Source: Pseudomonas moorei (lineage in GTDB: Bacteria; Pseudomonadota; Gammaproteobacteria; Pseudomonadales; Pseudomonadaceae). From it: a DNA stretch of 64,000 nucleotides. The notes beneath the pieces were generated by a model. That model was not told where the DNA came from, searched no databases, and saw only the letters and a program-made list of their open reading frames with translations. This document shows, piece after piece, positions 26,692 through 36,165 of the stretch (position 1 is its first letter; the number at the start of each line of letters is the position of its first letter). The translations under genes and the position numbers were made by a program. The stretch is from the NCBI RefSeq assembly GCF_008801475.1, contig NZ_VZPP01000003.1, positions 434,001 through 498,000 on the forward strand. Reading direction: 5' to 3'.

Positions 26692-27459
26692 ATGTCCAAG
26701 ACCCAGTTGTTCGACCTCGATGGCAAGATTGCTTTCGTTTCCGGCGCCAGCCGTGGCATCGGTGAGGCCATCGCCAAGCTGCTGGCGCAGCAAGGCGCCC
26801 ATGTGATCGTTTCGAGCCGCAAACTCGAGGGCTGCCAGCACGTGGCCGACGCGATCATCGCCGCAGGCGGCAAGGCCACCGCCATCGCCTGCCACATCGG
26901 TGAAATGGAGCAGATCAGCCAGGTCTTCGCCGCCATCAAGGAGCAATTCGGGCGCCTGGACATTCTGGTCAACAACGCGGCGACCAACCCGCAGTTCTGC
27001 AACGTGCTGGACACCGACCTCAGCGCCTTCCAGAAAACCGTCGACGTGAACATTCGCGGCTACTTCTTCATGTCGGTGGAAGCCGGCAAGCTGATGCGTG
27101 AAAACGGCGGCGGCAGCATCATCAACGTTGCCTCGATCAACGGCGTCTCGCCGGGGATCTTCCAGGGCATCTACTCGGTGACCAAGGCTGCCGTGATCAA
27201 CATGACCAAAGTGTTCGCCAAGGAATGTGCGCAGTTCGGTATCCGCTGCAACGCCCTGCTGCCGGGCCTGACCGACACCAAGTTCGCTTCGGCGCTGGTG
27301 AAGAACGAGGCCATCCTCAATACCGCCCTGGCACAGATTCCGCTCAAGCGCGTGGCCGACCCGAGCGAAATGGCCGGCGCCGTGCTTTATCTGGCGAGCG
27401 ATGCGTCGAGCTACACCACCGGTATTTCTCTGAACGTGGACGGCGGTTTCCTGTCCTGA
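26692..27459 (+). CDS. short-chain dehydrogenase/reductase
   Basis: A 255-residue classical SDR. The cofactor loop is SGASRGIGEAIA (18-29), then NNAATNP (94-100) in place of NNAG. The active site is Ser in NVASINGVS, with YSVTK (Tyr and Lys about 162-166). The C-terminus is NVDGGF. It oxidises or reduces an alcohol/ketone with NAD(P)H. A good AGGGGAA ribosome site precedes it. It probably works with the APH-like kinase upstream; in mammals and some bacteria such kinases act on hydroxyacyl-CoA. Confidence 0.9.
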   Translation: MSKTQLFDLDGKIAFVSGASRGIGEAIAKLLAQQGAHVIVSSRKLEGCQHVADAIIAAGGKATAIACHIGEMEQISQVFAAIKEQFGRLDILVNNAATNPQFCNVLDTDLSAFQKTVDVNIRGYFFMSVEAGKLMRENGGGSIINVASINGVSPGIFQGIYSVTKAAVINMTKVFAKECAQFGIRCNALLPGLTDTKFASALVKNEAILNTALAQIPLKRVADPSEMAGAVLYLASDASSYTTGISLNVDGGFLS

Positions 27460-27485
27460 TCCCGCAGTTCTTGGAACTCATGCCA

Positions 27486-27601
27486 CTGTAGGAGCGAGCC
27501 TGCTCGCGATGGACGTTAACGATAACGTGTGCTTACTGATTAAAACGCGGCGTTTTCAAGTCCATCGTCGGAGCTCCGCCCGGAGCAAGCTCGCTCCTAC
27601 A
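27486..27601. repeat. REPIN
   Basis: Inverted REP pair, left arm GTAGGAGCGAGCCTGCTCGC, right arm a variant with an extra GAGCTCCGCC segment, about 65 bases apart. Confidence 0.8.
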
Positions 27602-27627
27602 AATGTCGGGCGTTCAGCTAACAGATC

Positions 27628-27652
27628 GGCAGTCCTTGGGACTGCCTTTTTT
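27628..27652 (+). terminator. intrinsic terminator downstream of the SDR gene
   Basis: GGCAGTCC (27628-27635) pairs with GGACTGCC (27639-27646), three-base loop, then six T residues. Orientation fits transcripts from the SDR gene. Confidence 0.88.
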
Positions 27653-27661
27653 ATGCCCGCG

Positions 27662-27883
27662 TTACTGCGTCACGCAACGGGTAGTCGTCGTCACCCGAGT
27701 CACCTCGCCTTCGGCCCTCGCATCGCCCATGACATCGGTTTTATCCAGGGTCTGGCAGGTGCGTTCAGGGGGTGGAGGCGGTGCGGCGGGAGGTGGAGGT
27801 GGCGGACTGGCACAGCCGCCGAGAATGATGGCGCAAAGTACGAGCGACATTGGAGCAAAAACGCGTTTCCCAAGACTGTTCAT
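27662..27883 (-). CDS. small proline-rich lipoprotein
   Basis: A 73-residue protein with a signal sequence (MNSLGKRVFAPMSLVLCAII) ending in the lipobox LGGC, so Cys24 would be lipidated. A run of prolines (SPPPPPPAAPPPPP) follows, then a short tail with two cysteines (ERTCQTLD and TRCVTQ) that could form a disulfide. The ATG at 27883 begins the signal peptide. Likely an envelope lipoprotein of unknown role. Confidence 0.7.
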   Translation of the reverse strand: MNSLGKRVFAPMSLVLCAIILGGCASPPPPPPAAPPPPPERTCQTLDKTDVMGDARAEGEVTRVTTTTRCVTQ

Positions 27884-28025
27884 AGGATGACCCGCGAGAA
27901 AGGATGTACACATGGGTGTGACAACAAAACACCGCCCTAAAGTTCACGGGGCAGGTGCAGAAATATCACTTTTATACATTTTCATCGCGTAATCAGTCGT
28001 TCAGGCAGGGGAAACCTGGCAATTC

Positions 28026-28277
28026 CTACACCACCGGGTCGGGGCGCTGCAGGCTGTTGCTCTCCAGTTCATAACGCAACTCTTCAATGAGCGCCGCGAT
28101 CGATTCGGGCGTTTGCAGCCTCGTCATGTTCAAACCGCTGACCACCAGATCAACTTGTCCGGTCACCGGGTGATAGAGCTTGATGGTCAACGAATGATCG
28201 CCTGTGACTGCGCACTCGCAGGCCAAGGGTGAAAAGGCCCACTCAAGCTGCGTGCGCAATTGCGCCAGGTAAATCAT
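28026..28277 (-). CDS. DUF1652 family protein
   Basis: An 83-residue protein with the DUF1652 pattern found mainly in Pseudomonas: ACECAV, SLTIKLYHPVTGQVDLVVSG and the C-terminal IEELRYELE. Start ATG 28277 (MIYLAQL). Function is unknown; members often lie alone. Confidence 0.8.
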   Translation of the reverse strand: MIYLAQLRTQLEWAFSPLACECAVTGDHSLTIKLYHPVTGQVDLVVSGLNMTRLQTPESIAALIEELRYELESNSLQRPDPVV

Positions 28278-28330
28278 TGCGATGGCCCTCGGCGGCAAGC
28301 GACTGTGCAGGTAAAACGTTCGGGGTGCAT

Positions 28331-28396
28331 GGCTGATCCTTTAGCGACTTCGGGGCGTGCGAATGATCCGAAATAGTCATTCGCACGCGATCAGCC
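28331..28396. repeat. interrupted inverted repeat between DUF1652 and PAS-LuxR genes
   Basis: GCGTGCGAATGA (28355-28366) pairs perfectly with TCATTCGCACGC (28377-28388). GGCTGATC (28331-28338) pairs with GATCAGCC (28389-28396). The right arm is one continuous 20-base segment, the left arm is split by 16 bases. There is no T-run for a standard terminator on either strand. Confidence 0.7.
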
Positions 28397-28458
28397 TAAG
28401 GCTTGCCACTTGTACGCCAGAACGTGAATTTGCACCTTGCCGACTAGTGCATTTGCAC

Positions 28459-29955
28459 CTACCGCTGACCCTTTTGCCTCCATGCACTGGAAAACAACCC
28501 ACGCTCGCGAGCCCAGACAATCGCCTCGCTACGACTGTGCACATCGAGCTTGGAATACACCGTTGCCACATGATTGCGTACCGTGTTCGGTGCCAGCTTC
28601 AGGCGCGCGGCGATTTCCTTGTCGGCCAGGCCTTCGCAGATCAGTTCCAGCACATCGCGCTCCCTGGCCGTCAGGTCAGTGAAAGACACGCTGGGCAATT
28701 GCGGCGAGTTGACATGTTTCACGTTGGCGAGCTTTTCGATCAGCGTGCGACTGAACCAGGAGGCATCTTTCATCACCTCTTCAATGGCCGTCACCAGTTC
28801 CAGCTCGGTGCGCTTGCGCTCGGTGATATCCATCAACACCAGCAGGTAGCAAGCGCTGTCCTGAATGTTCACGGTGTCGGCGGAAACCGCGCAATCCATC
28901 AGTTGGGTGTCTTTTTTTCGCACGCGAACATCGACACGATCCAGACGCCCGGTTTTCTCCAGGGCGCTGAACAGCTTTGTCCGCGCGCCTTTGTCATAGA
29001 TGAAATCGATTTCGGCGATGGTCCTGCCCTGCACTTCCTCGCGGGGATATGCAAGGGTCTCGAGGAACGCCTCGTTCACATCCATCACCACCTGATCGCT
29101 GGCGCTGCACACCAGGATCGGCACCGGCGTCAGGCCAAAGGCCTTGGCGAAGCGCTCCTCGCTCTGGCGCAGGGCAACTTCCGCCTTGCGCCGCGGCTCC
29201 ACGTCGACGAAGGAAAACAGCATGCAGGGCTCGTCGTTGAGCTCGAGCGGCTGGCCGGCGACGATCACCTGCTTGCTTGCCCCATCGGCCACGCGCAGTT
29301 CGGCCTGCATTTGCGGAATGGTCGCGCCTTCGCGCAAACGCTGCTTGGCCAGATCCTTGTTCTGCGCCTGATCCAGCACGTCCAGTTCATAGGTGGAGCT
29401 GCCGATCACCTGATCACGGGCATAACCGGTCATTTCGAGGAAGCCGGGATTGACCTTGATGTAGCGCAGATCACTGAGCCGGCAGATCACCGCCGGCGCC
29501 GGGTTGGCGGCGAAGGTTTTCTCGAAGCGTTGCTCGGCACTGGCCCACTCGGTGACATCGTCCATGATCAGCACCAACGACTCCGGCTCACCATGGCTGT
29601 CGGTGACCACCAGGCTGCGCACCTTGTGCACCCAGGTGCGTTCTTCGTCATCAATCGGGGTCAGTTCCACCAGCACATCGCTGAAGGTCTCGCCACGGGC
29701 AACACGGCTGATCGGGTAACTGGCCACCGGCACCGGGTGATTGTTGCGATAACGCAAGGCAAAGCGTCGGGCGTACTCCTTGGCGTTCGCCCCCAGATCA
29801 CCGATCCGTTCGATGCCGTGCATGGCCAACGCTGCGTCATTGGCCCAGACAATGGCCTGGTCGAGATCGAGCAGAATCACCCCGTCGGACAGGCCGGTGA
29901 TGATCTGCTGCAACTGGCGGCGGCTGGTTTCTGTGGTCAGGACGTCTTGGCTCAT
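28459..29955 (-). CDS. PAS-domain LuxR-type transcriptional regulator
   Basis: A 498-residue soluble regulator with three PAS domains (about 10-135, 140-265 and 268-392, the last two starting RFEKTFAANPAPAVIC and RFAKAFGLTPVPILVC). The C-terminal LuxR/GerE helix-turn-helix lies at ~430-490 (LTARERDVLELICEGL, then KEIAARLKLAPNTVRNHVATVYSKL). No kinase domain or phospho-acceptor site is present, so it is a one-component sensor whose ligand or cofactor is unknown. It is divergent from the YeeE/YedE pair 196 bases away and may regulate it. Confidence 0.9.
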   Translation of the reverse strand: MSQDVLTTETSRRQLQQIITGLSDGVILLDLDQAIVWANDAALAMHGIERIGDLGANAKEYARRFALRYRNNHPVPVASYPISRVARGETFSDVLVELTPIDDEERTWVHKVRSLVVTDSHGEPESLVLIMDDVTEWASAEQRFEKTFAANPAPAVICRLSDLRYIKVNPGFLEMTGYARDQVIGSSTYELDVLDQAQNKDLAKQRLREGATIPQMQAELRVADGASKQVIVAGQPLELNDEPCMLFSFVDVEPRRKAEVALRQSEERFAKAFGLTPVPILVCSASDQVVMDVNEAFLETLAYPREEVQGRTIAEIDFIYDKGARTKLFSALEKTGRLDRVDVRVRKKDTQLMDCAVSADTVNIQDSACYLLVLMDITERKRTELELVTAIEEVMKDASWFSRTLIEKLANVKHVNSPQLPSVSFTDLTARERDVLELICEGLADKEIAARLKLAPNTVRNHVATVYSKLDVHSRSEAIVWARERGLFSSAWRQKGQR

Positions 29956-30150
29956 TGCATCTCCCTACGTACGACGGAGCGATTGCGCTCCTGTGAAAAG
30001 TACGACCGCCGGGGCCTGCAATCGTGCGAAGTTCCTGCGGGCCTGCGGCAAGGAAACTGTGGAGTGCGAGCTTGTCTCAGATAGCGTGTTCGTCCTTAAC
30101 AGAACAGAATGAGTGGTGTAATGCGCCTTTCACCCTTCAGGAGCGTCGCC

Positions 30151-30585
30151 ATGATGTTTGACTCGCTTCACTTCACGCCGTTTTCCGCCCTGGCCGGAGG
30201 CGCGCTGATCGGCCTGGCCGCCAGCGTAATGGTTGTGGCCAACGGACGGATTGCCGGAATCAGCGGGTTGCTGGGCAGCCTGCTGGAGCGCAATGACTCG
30301 GCGTGGGGCGAAAAGGCCCTGTTCATACTCGGACTCTTGGCTGCGCCTGTGTTGTGGGCGTTGTTTCACGAGTGGCCGGCCATTGAATTCAAAACCGGGC
30401 CGCTGGGCCTGATCGTCGCCGGATTGTGCGTCGGCATCGGCACTCGATACGGTTCCGGCTGCACCAGCGGCCACGGCGTGTGCGGCATCTCGCGCCTGTC
30501 ACCGCGCTCGATCGTCGCCACATTGAGCTTCATGTTCAGTGGTTTTGTGACGGTGTACATCCTGCGTCACGTGCTGGGGTTTTGA
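30151..30585 (+). CDS. YeeE/YedE half-transporter, first subunit
   Basis: A 144-residue membrane protein, four hydrophobic segments, with the family motif GSGCTSGHGVCG at about residues 105-116, whose cysteines are thought to handle sulfur compounds such as thiosulfate. ATG 30151 follows AGGAG (the frame extends to 30109). The stop TGA overlaps the start of the second half-subunit. Together they make up a split YeeE-type transporter. Confidence 0.87.
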   Translation: MMFDSLHFTPFSALAGGALIGLAASVMVVANGRIAGISGLLGSLLERNDSAWGEKALFILGLLAAPVLWALFHEWPAIEFKTGPLGLIVAGLCVGIGTRYGSGCTSGHGVCGISRLSPRSIVATLSFMFSGFVTVYILRHVLGF

Positions 30586-31001
30586 TGATGCGCAAACTTA
30601 GCGCTTTTCTCGCCGGGCTCTTGTTCGGCATCGGCCTGTTACTGGCCGGCATGGCCAATCCGGCCAAAGTGCTGGGCTTTCTGGACATTGTCGGGACCTG
30701 GGACCCTTCCCTGGCGCTGGTCATGTTCGGCGCGATTGCCGTTGCCTGGGCACCCTTTCATTGGGCCATGAAGCAATCGACGTCCTGGCTCGGAGCCCCC
30801 ATGCAGTTGCCGGTCAGCCGCGAGCTGGACCGACGCTTGATCGGCGGCAGCCTGTTGTTCGGCGTCGGCTGGGGCATTGCGGGTATCTGTCCGGGCCCGG
30901 CATTGGTGTTACTGCCGACGGGGCATTGGCAGGCGTGGGTCTTCATGATCGCCATGCTGACCGGGATGCTGATTTTCAGAGCGCGACAAGCACGCCGTTG
31001 A
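30585..31001 (+). CDS. YeeE/YedE half-transporter, second subunit
   Basis: A 138-residue membrane protein with LLAGMANPAKVLGFLD near the N-terminus and GWGIAGICPGPAL at about 92-104, the second cysteine motif of the YeeE/DUF6691 type. Its ATG at 30585 overlaps the preceding TGA (ATGA-type junction), so translation is coupled and equal amounts of both halves are expected. A second ATG at 30588 directly follows. Confidence 0.87.
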   Translation: MMRKLSAFLAGLLFGIGLLLAGMANPAKVLGFLDIVGTWDPSLALVMFGAIAVAWAPFHWAMKQSTSWLGAPMQLPVSRELDRRLIGGSLLFGVGWGIAGICPGPALVLLPTGHWQAWVFMIAMLTGMLIFRARQARR

Positions 31002-31066
31002 GTCCCCCATGATTCGAGATCGCAGCCCTCGGCGGTGTTCAGCCGATGGCTGCGACCTCCTGCACC

Positions 31067-32350
31067 TCAAGCCGCCAATTGCCCACTGGCGATCGCCGCC
31101 GACGCCGCCAGCATGGCCCGCAACAACACCGCACAACCGGCCGCCAGGTCATCCGGCGCGGCGTTTTCGATTTCGTTGTGGCTGATACCCCCTTCGCAAG
31201 GTACGAAGATCATGCCGGCAGGTCCGAGTTCGGCGAGGAAGATCGCGTCGTGCCCTGCTCCGCTGACGATGTCCATGTGCGACAGGCCCAATCCTTGCGC
31301 CGCACCGCGTACCGCTTCTACGCACCCCTTGTCGAAGTACAGCGGCGGAAAGTCGGCGGTCGGGGTGAGTTCGTAGGTCAGGCCGTGTTCTTCGCACGTG
31401 GTTTCGATGACTTCACGGACTTCGGCGATCATCGAGTCCAGCCGCGCCGGTTCCAGATGGCGGAAGTCCAGGGTCATGCGCACTTCGCCGGGAATGACGT
31501 TGCGTGAACCGGGATAGGCTTGCAGGCAACCGACCGTGCCGCAGGCATGGGGTTGATGGCCGAGGGCCGCGCGATTCACCGCGCCGACGATTACCGAGGC
31601 GCCGACCAGGGCGTCCTTGCGCAGGTGCATCGGCGTCGGGCCGGCATGGGCTTCGACACCGCGCAGTTTGAGGTCGAACCATTTCTGCCCGAGGGCGCCC
31701 ATGACCACGCCAATGGTCTTGCGCTCGTCCTCTAGTATCGGGCCTTGCTCGATGTGTGCTTCGAAATAGGCGCCCACCGCGTGACCGCTGACCGCGCGCG
31801 GTCCGGCGTAACCAATGGCGTTCAACGCCTCGCCCACGGTGACGCCCTCGGCATCGACCTTGGCCAGGGTTTCCTCAAGGGTGAATTTTTCCGCGAACAC
31901 GCCGGAGCCCATCATGCACGGGGCGAAACGCGAGCCTTCTTCGTTGGTCCAGACCACCACTTCCAGCGGCGCTTCGGTTTCCACGCTCAGGTCATTGAGG
32001 GTGCGCAGTACTTCGACCCCGGCCAGCACGCCGAAGCAGCCGTCGAATTTGCCGCCGGTGGGCTGGGTGTCGATGTGGCTGCCGGTCATCACCGGCGGCA
32101 GGTTCGGGTTGCGCCCGGGTCGTCGCGCGAAGATGTTGCCGACGGCGTCGATGCTGACGGTGCAGCCCGCCTCTTCACACCACTTGACGAACATATCCCG
32201 GGCCTGGCGATCGAGGTCGGTCAGGGCCAGGCGACAGACACCGCCCTTGACCGTGGCGCCGAGCCTGGCCAGCTCCATGAGCGACTGCCACAGACGGTCG
32301 CGGTTGATGTGCTGGTGGGTGGACTGCAGAACGTCTACAGCAGCGTTCAT
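31067..32350 (-). CDS. beta-ureidopropionase / N-carbamoyl amino-acid amidase
   Basis: A 427-residue M20-family zinc hydrolase of the hydantoinase/carbamoylase group. Metal sites are TGSHIDTQPTGGKFDG, EEGSRF and the last His in GISHNEIE; dimer/substrate motifs are HIEQGP and VEAHAGPTP. In this locus the job is hydrolysis of N-carbamoyl-beta-alanine (and the 2-methyl derivative), the last step of reductive pyrimidine breakdown. Start ATG 32350 after GGAG. The NCS1 permease lies upstream on the same strand. Confidence 0.93.
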   Translation of the reverse strand: MNAAVDVLQSTHQHINRDRLWQSLMELARLGATVKGGVCRLALTDLDRQARDMFVKWCEEAGCTVSIDAVGNIFARRPGRNPNLPPVMTGSHIDTQPTGGKFDGCFGVLAGVEVLRTLNDLSVETEAPLEVVVWTNEEGSRFAPCMMGSGVFAEKFTLEETLAKVDAEGVTVGEALNAIGYAGPRAVSGHAVGAYFEAHIEQGPILEDERKTIGVVMGALGQKWFDLKLRGVEAHAGPTPMHLRKDALVGASVIVGAVNRAALGHQPHACGTVGCLQAYPGSRNVIPGEVRMTLDFRHLEPARLDSMIAEVREVIETTCEEHGLTYELTPTADFPPLYFDKGCVEAVRGAAQGLGLSHMDIVSGAGHDAIFLAELGPAGMIFVPCEGGISHNEIENAAPDDLAAGCAVLLRAMLAASAAIASGQLAA

Positions 32351-32412
32351 GGTGATCTCCTCAGGCAATTCTTATGGTTTCTGTCAGGCATTTCGTCGGT
32401 GTATTTGAGGCC

Positions 32413-32485
32413 GTCATCGCGAGCAGGCTCGCTCCCACAGGGGTAACGCGTACCCAATGTGGGAGCGAGCCTGCTCGCGATAGGG
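32413..32485. repeat. REPIN
   Basis: Inverted REP pair (TCGCGAGCAGGCTCGCTCCC and complement) with a short spacer between the permease and amidase genes. Confidence 0.85.
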
Positions 32486-32492
32486 CCAGCCG

Positions 32493-33977
32493 CTACACCG
32501 CCGATTTCACGGCAGACGGCTGCGCCCGCATCGAGCACAACCCGTAGTAAATCAACCCGCCCAGGGCCGAGCCGGTGAACCAGCCGTAGCTGTAGAACCA
32601 GCTGAAGGCATCGCTGCCCAACGACAGCAGCGTCAGCACCACCGGCACCCCGAACGCCAGGAACCCGCTCCAGTTCCAGGCCGGATACACGTCGTCGCGG
32701 TACAGGCCGGCGAGGTCCAGTTGCTGTTTCTTGATCAGGAAATAATCCACCACCATGATCCCGGCAATCGGCCCCAGCAGGCTGGAGTAACCCAGCAACC
32801 AGTTGGAATAGACGGTTTCCAGGCTCACGTCAGAAACGATCAGGCCGAGCTTTTTCAGCAGTTCATGGGCCATCAGCGCCAGGCCGACAAACCCGGTCAG
32901 CAGCACGGCCTTGGTGCGGTTGATGACCTTGGGCGCGATGTTCTGGAAGTCGTTGGTCGGCGAAACGATGTTGGCCGCGGTGTTGGTGGACAAGGTGGCG
33001 ATGATGATCAGCGCCATGGCCACCGCGACCCAGACCGGGCTCTGGATATGGCCGATCAGCGTCACCGGATCGGAGACGGTCACGCCCACCAGTTTGACCG
33101 ACGCGGCGGTCATCACCACGCCCAGCGAGGCGAACAGGAACATGGTCAGCGGCAAACCGATGATCTGCCCGACGATCTGGTCCTTCTGGCTTTTCGCGTA
33201 GCGGCTGAAGTCCGGGATGTTCAGCGACAGCGTGGCCCAGAAACCGACCATCGCGGTCAATCCGGCGGCGAAATAACTGACCACGCTGGCGCCCTCTGGA
33301 CGCTTGGCCGGAATTGCCAGCAGTTCCGTCATCGACACATTGGGCATCGCCCACACCAGTAGCCCTGCGCCTACCGCCACCAGCAACGGTGCAGACAGGG
33401 TTTCCAGCCATTTGATCGACTCGGCGCCACGAATCACCACCCACAGGTTCAGCGCCCAGAACATCATGAAGCCAATGACTTCGCCGGTACCGCCCAGGGA
33501 TTTCCAGCCGTCGAACACCGAGCCCAGGAACAGATGAATCGCCAAGCCACCGAACATGGTCTGGATGCCAAACCAGCCGCAGGCCACCAGGGCGCGGATC
33601 AGACACGGAATGTTGGAACCGAGGACGCCGAAGGACGAGCGCAGCAACACCGGAAACGGGATGCCGTACTTGGTGCCGGGAAAGGCGTTCAGGGTCAGCG
33701 GGATCAACACGATGATGTTGGCGAACAGGATCGCCAGCAGCGCTTCGCCGACGGTCAGGCCGAAGTACGCGGTCAGCACGCCGCCCAGGGTGTAGGTCGG
33801 CACGCAAATCGACATGCCGACCCACAAGGCCGTGATGTGCCATTTGTTCCAGGTTCGTTCGCGCACCTTGGTCGGTGCCATGTCGTGGTTGTATCGGGGA
33901 CTGTCGAGGACGTCGCTGCCGGCCTCCAACTCAAACAAGCCGTCGCGCTCGGTCACTTGCGATCTGATCTGTTGCAT
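32493..33977 (-). CDS. NCS1 family nucleobase permease (pyrimidine/hydantoin type)
   Basis: A 494-residue inner-membrane symporter with about 12 membrane segments and NCS1 features: WNKWHITALWVGMSICVPTYT, GTKYGIPFPVLLRSSFG and SLNIPDFSRYAKSQ. Located in a pyrimidine degradation locus, it most likely imports uracil/thymine or their dihydro derivatives. ATG 33977. It is divergent from dihydropyrimidinase, and the 545-base spacer probably carries promoters for both arms. Confidence 0.93.
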   Translation of the reverse strand: MQQIRSQVTERDGLFELEAGSDVLDSPRYNHDMAPTKVRERTWNKWHITALWVGMSICVPTYTLGGVLTAYFGLTVGEALLAILFANIIVLIPLTLNAFPGTKYGIPFPVLLRSSFGVLGSNIPCLIRALVACGWFGIQTMFGGLAIHLFLGSVFDGWKSLGGTGEVIGFMMFWALNLWVVIRGAESIKWLETLSAPLLVAVGAGLLVWAMPNVSMTELLAIPAKRPEGASVVSYFAAGLTAMVGFWATLSLNIPDFSRYAKSQKDQIVGQIIGLPLTMFLFASLGVVMTAASVKLVGVTVSDPVTLIGHIQSPVWVAVAMALIIIATLSTNTAANIVSPTNDFQNIAPKVINRTKAVLLTGFVGLALMAHELLKKLGLIVSDVSLETVYSNWLLGYSSLLGPIAGIMVVDYFLIKKQQLDLAGLYRDDVYPAWNWSGFLAFGVPVVLTLLSLGSDAFSWFYSYGWFTGSALGGLIYYGLCSMRAQPSAVKSAV

Positions 33978-34297
33978 GGCCGCTCCATTGTTGTTTTGTT
34001 TTGCTCATCGGGGCTGGCGACTTCAATAAACGTGCCGCGTACCCCGCTTGCGCATCGGGCAGTTCCATAAACATTTTGTAAGCAACTGATGTTTATCAGT
34101 TTTATTTATTCAACCCTTCGGTCTTCGCTGACGTGCCGGACCATTCAAGGCAAATGCCAGGCAAGTTGTCCAAACAGTCAGGACTCAATCTGGTGCGCGA
34201 ATCTTTTTTTAAACGTTGAGCGTCAACCATAGACCATCGTCAAACAGCTGATTTCACATAGGAAATCTTGACCATATTTCTATCCTGTCAAGTGCGT

Positions 34298-34325
34298 CAA
34301 AATGGTGAGAGGCCTCACCATTTTG
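34298..34325. promoter_or_regulatory. 28-base perfect inverted repeat, candidate operator
   Basis: CAAAATGGTGAG (34298-34309) and CTCACCATTTTG (34314-34325), spacer AGGC. The right arm also pairs locally with the following GGTG (CACC-ATTTT-GGTG). Position between divergent catabolic genes suggests a regulator site. Confidence 0.6.
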
Positions 34326-34423
34326 GTGAATTTCATTTTTTATACTTATATATCAACTACTTAAAGCAGTTATAAGCTTATAAAAATTATTCTTGCCGAT
34401 TCCCATAACACCAGCTAGCGTTT

Positions 34424-34447
34424 ATTCCTGACAGCGATGACAGGAAT
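34424..34447. promoter_or_regulatory. imperfect inverted repeat upstream of dihydropyrimidinase
   Basis: ATTCCTG (34424-34430) and CAGGAAT (34441-34447), with CA/TG pairs further inside; about 75 bases ahead of the hydA start. Candidate operator or leader hairpin. Confidence 0.4.
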
Positions 34448-34474
34448 ACACCTGTTGCAACTCGCTTCATATAA

Positions 34475-35962
<1,488 letters not shown>

Positions 35963-35966
35963 CCAC

Positions 35967-36105
35967 CCCTGTGGCGAGGGAGCTTGCTCCCGCTGGGTGG
36001 CGAAGCCGCCCCAACCCTGTCGCCCCGGAACTCCTGACACTCCGGTTCGACTGGGTTTCAGGCCTGCTGCGCAGGCCAGCGGGAGCAAGCTCCCTCGCCA
36101 CAGGG
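35967..36105. repeat. perfect 30-base inverted repeat pair between hydA and preT
   Basis: 35967-35996 and 36076-36105 are exact reverse complements (30 of 30), of the GTGGCGAGGGAGCTTGCTCC REP class, each itself palindromic. A further palindrome GGCCTGC-TGC-GCAGGCC lies beside the right arm. A stable transcript structure can form inside the operon. Confidence 0.9.
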
Positions 36106-36165
36106 CAATGCACAAAAACAATGCCCATTTAGAGGCAGCACCTCCATCACCGTGAGGCCAATACC

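Noticed and set aside
27509..27940. Plus-strand frame opposite the small lipoprotein
   Set aside because: It starts in a REPIN and passes through a terminator; the minus-strand lipoprotein has a clear lipobox.
28357..30084. A 575-codon plus-strand frame opposite the PAS-LuxR regulator
   Set aside because: Shadow of a gene with clear PAS and LuxR domains; it resembles no family.
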